From NCBI RefSeq assembly GCF_017254865.1, contig NZ_JAFKCV010000001.1, positions 310,001 to 374,000 of the forward strand: a stretch of DNA of 64,000 bases, written 5' to 3'. The notes beneath the pieces are model-generated. The model was not told where the DNA came from. It saw only the letters and a program-made list of their open reading frames with translations, and made no database searches. This document shows, piece by piece, positions 63,191-64,000 of the stretch. Both the position numbers and the translations under genes were made by a program. Source of the stretch: Bowmanella dokdonensis (GTDB taxonomy: Bacteria > Pseudomonadota > Gammaproteobacteria > Enterobacterales > Alteromonadaceae). Within the stretch, counting starts at the first letter, position 1. Each line of letters begins with the position of its first letter.

Positions 63191-64000
63191 GTGATTGGAT
63201 AGACGGCTATGACTCCGCGTACCTGAAACTGAAAAGTTATGTGTATTTCGGGGAAACCGACCAGGGCGTGTTCTTCGAGGCGGGTGCCAACTCCTTTGTT
63301 TTGCGCGGCGCGGGCCTGTATCCCATCGTCAGCAAGATCCTGCAGCATATGGACAACGGTCAGAGTATCGAACAGATCAAAGCACACCTGCCGGATAAGC
63401 TCAAAGGCCTGTTTTCGACGCTGCTGCGTTCACTGCATGACAAAAACATGCTGCATGCGTTGCCCGGACCGGACTCTGATTATGTGCCGGGGCAGCATTC
63501 ACTGGCCAGTGAACTTAAGCTGTTCGCCGAGGATCAACTGGGTTCCGCAGCGGCGTCAGAAGCCCTCGGCCGGTGGCAGCATAGCCGGATCATGCTGGTG
63601 GGGCAGGGCATGGCACTGAAGTCCTGTTTCAAGGCATTGCTGGACTCAGGGATCCGGACAGTGGACCTGTTCTGGGATGAGTCTGTGCCATCCAGGGTCG
63701 GCCGGGATGAAGTGGAAAGCCTGATTGAACCAACGCAGCGCGCCGGTTTCCAGGTGGAAATCTACTCGCGGGATCCGACCCAACAGGATGTTCAGGCGGC
63801 AGACGCTGTCTTGCTGGTCAGCGATCATTGTCGTACTCCTTTGTTTAAAGCGTTACAGGCCCAGGCAGGCCAGCAGCACAAGCCCTGTATTGTGGCCAGC
63901 GTATTCAGCGGCCGGGCGATGTGCCTGCCGGAAATAAACTCGGACTCTGTGGGGTTTGCAGAAGCCGCTTACTGGGCAGCGTTGCGTCCCGAGCAGGCCG
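63187..64000 (+). CDS. Ocin-ThiF/E1-like partner protein of TOMM synthesis (N-terminal part)
   Basis: Open from ATG 63187 to the window end, 271 residues so far. The first about 95 residues (YVYFGETDQGVFFEAGANSFVLRG, IEQIKAHLPDKLKGLFSTLLRSLHDKNMLHAL) look like a winged-helix leader-binding domain. From about 135 a Rossmann-like E1 fold begins (SRIMLVGQGMALKSCFKALLDSGIRTVDLFW, DAVLLVSDHCRTPLFKAL). This is the plan of the Ocin-ThiF-like proteins that present precursor peptides to a separate YcaO cyclodehydratase. It is coupled to LanB. The YcaO itself must lie beyond the window. Confidence 0.75.
   Translation, partial: MSDWIDGYDSAYLKLKSYVYFGETDQGVFFEAGANSFVLRGAGLYPIVSKILQHMDNGQSIEQIKAHLPDKLKGLFSTLLRSLHDKNMLHALPGPDSDYVPGQHSLASELKLFAEDQLGSAAASEALGRWQHSRIMLVGQGMALKSCFKALLDSGIRTVDLFWDESVPSRVGRDEVESLIEPTQRAGFQVEIYSRDPTQQDVQAADAVLLVSDHCRTPLFKALQAQAGQQHKPCIVASVFSGRAMCLPEINSDSVGFAEAAYWAALRPEQA

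Noticed and set aside
1-64000. CRISPR array, prophage or integrase
   Set aside because: No regularly spaced direct repeats and no integrase, capsid or terminase-like protein seen in any frame.

Overview
The window looks like a chromosomal segment of a marine or brackish gammaproteobacterium of the Alteromonadales type. This rests on the core order valS-holC-pepA divergent from lptF-lptG, a tRNA-Leu(CAA), the ribosomal oxygenase RoxA, SelO, and a carbohydrate-type locus with a TonB receptor, paired flavin halogenases and a cupin-8 protein. The species cannot be named from sequence alone. Base composition is moderate (around 50% GC by eye), with a clearly AT-richer stretch near 56.2-57.5 kb.

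Layout. 1-7.5 kb: housekeeping block (valyl-tRNA synthetase, Pol III chi, leucyl aminopeptidase, LPS exporter permeases, a cytochrome c lipoprotein, an RDD membrane protein, an SMP-30-like beta-propeller). 7.7-7.9 kb: tRNA-Leu with its own promoter. 8-16 kb: a lipoprotein with two aspartic-protease lobes plus PDZ, a TIR/TPR protein, a TSUP transporter, SelO, a peptide deformylase, a PD40 propeller and a TPR gene remnant. 16.4-25.5 kb: nutrient locus of a large TonB receptor behind a LacI-like operator, two tryptophan-halogenase-like proteins flanking a cupin-8 protein, and a convergent GH18 chitinase; a MITE-like element sits inside it. 25.7-30.4 kb: two divergent siderophore-type TonB receptors, each behind a Fur box. 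30.6-42.5 kb: mixed metabolic and regulatory genes (GNAT, VOC, TPP enzyme, ArsR/SRPBCC/DoxX operon, acetyltransferase, zinc protease, GST divergent from an Lrp regulator, P1 peptidase, PepSY protein). 42.8-52 kb: large lipoprotein divergent from a LuxR-type regulator with two matching palindromes, a PIF1-like helicase with HRDC, a RelE/Phd toxin-antitoxin pair, and RoxA.

The most unusual part is 52-64 kb, a ribosomally made, post-translationally modified peptide (RiPP) locus cut by the window end. A 61-residue precursor has an acidic Asp/Leu-rich leader, a Gly-Ala-Ser junction and a Ser/Cys-rich tail. It is followed by an ABC exporter, a full-length LanB-type dehydratase of 1283 residues and the start of an Ocin-ThiF/E1-like partner protein. 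Upstream lie an unlabelled 59-residue secreted peptide gene with two C-terminal cysteines, an M50 membrane metalloprotease whose N-terminus looks like a PqqD-type leader-binding domain, and a secreted DUF2141-like protein. A membrane-bound CadC-like regulator sits next door. I infer a Gram-negative peptide carrying both azol(in)es and dehydroamino acids. The expected YcaO cyclodehydratase should lie just past base 64000.

Limits: all family calls come from reading the translations and motifs; no database search was run. Regulatory sites are calls from symmetry and consensus only.
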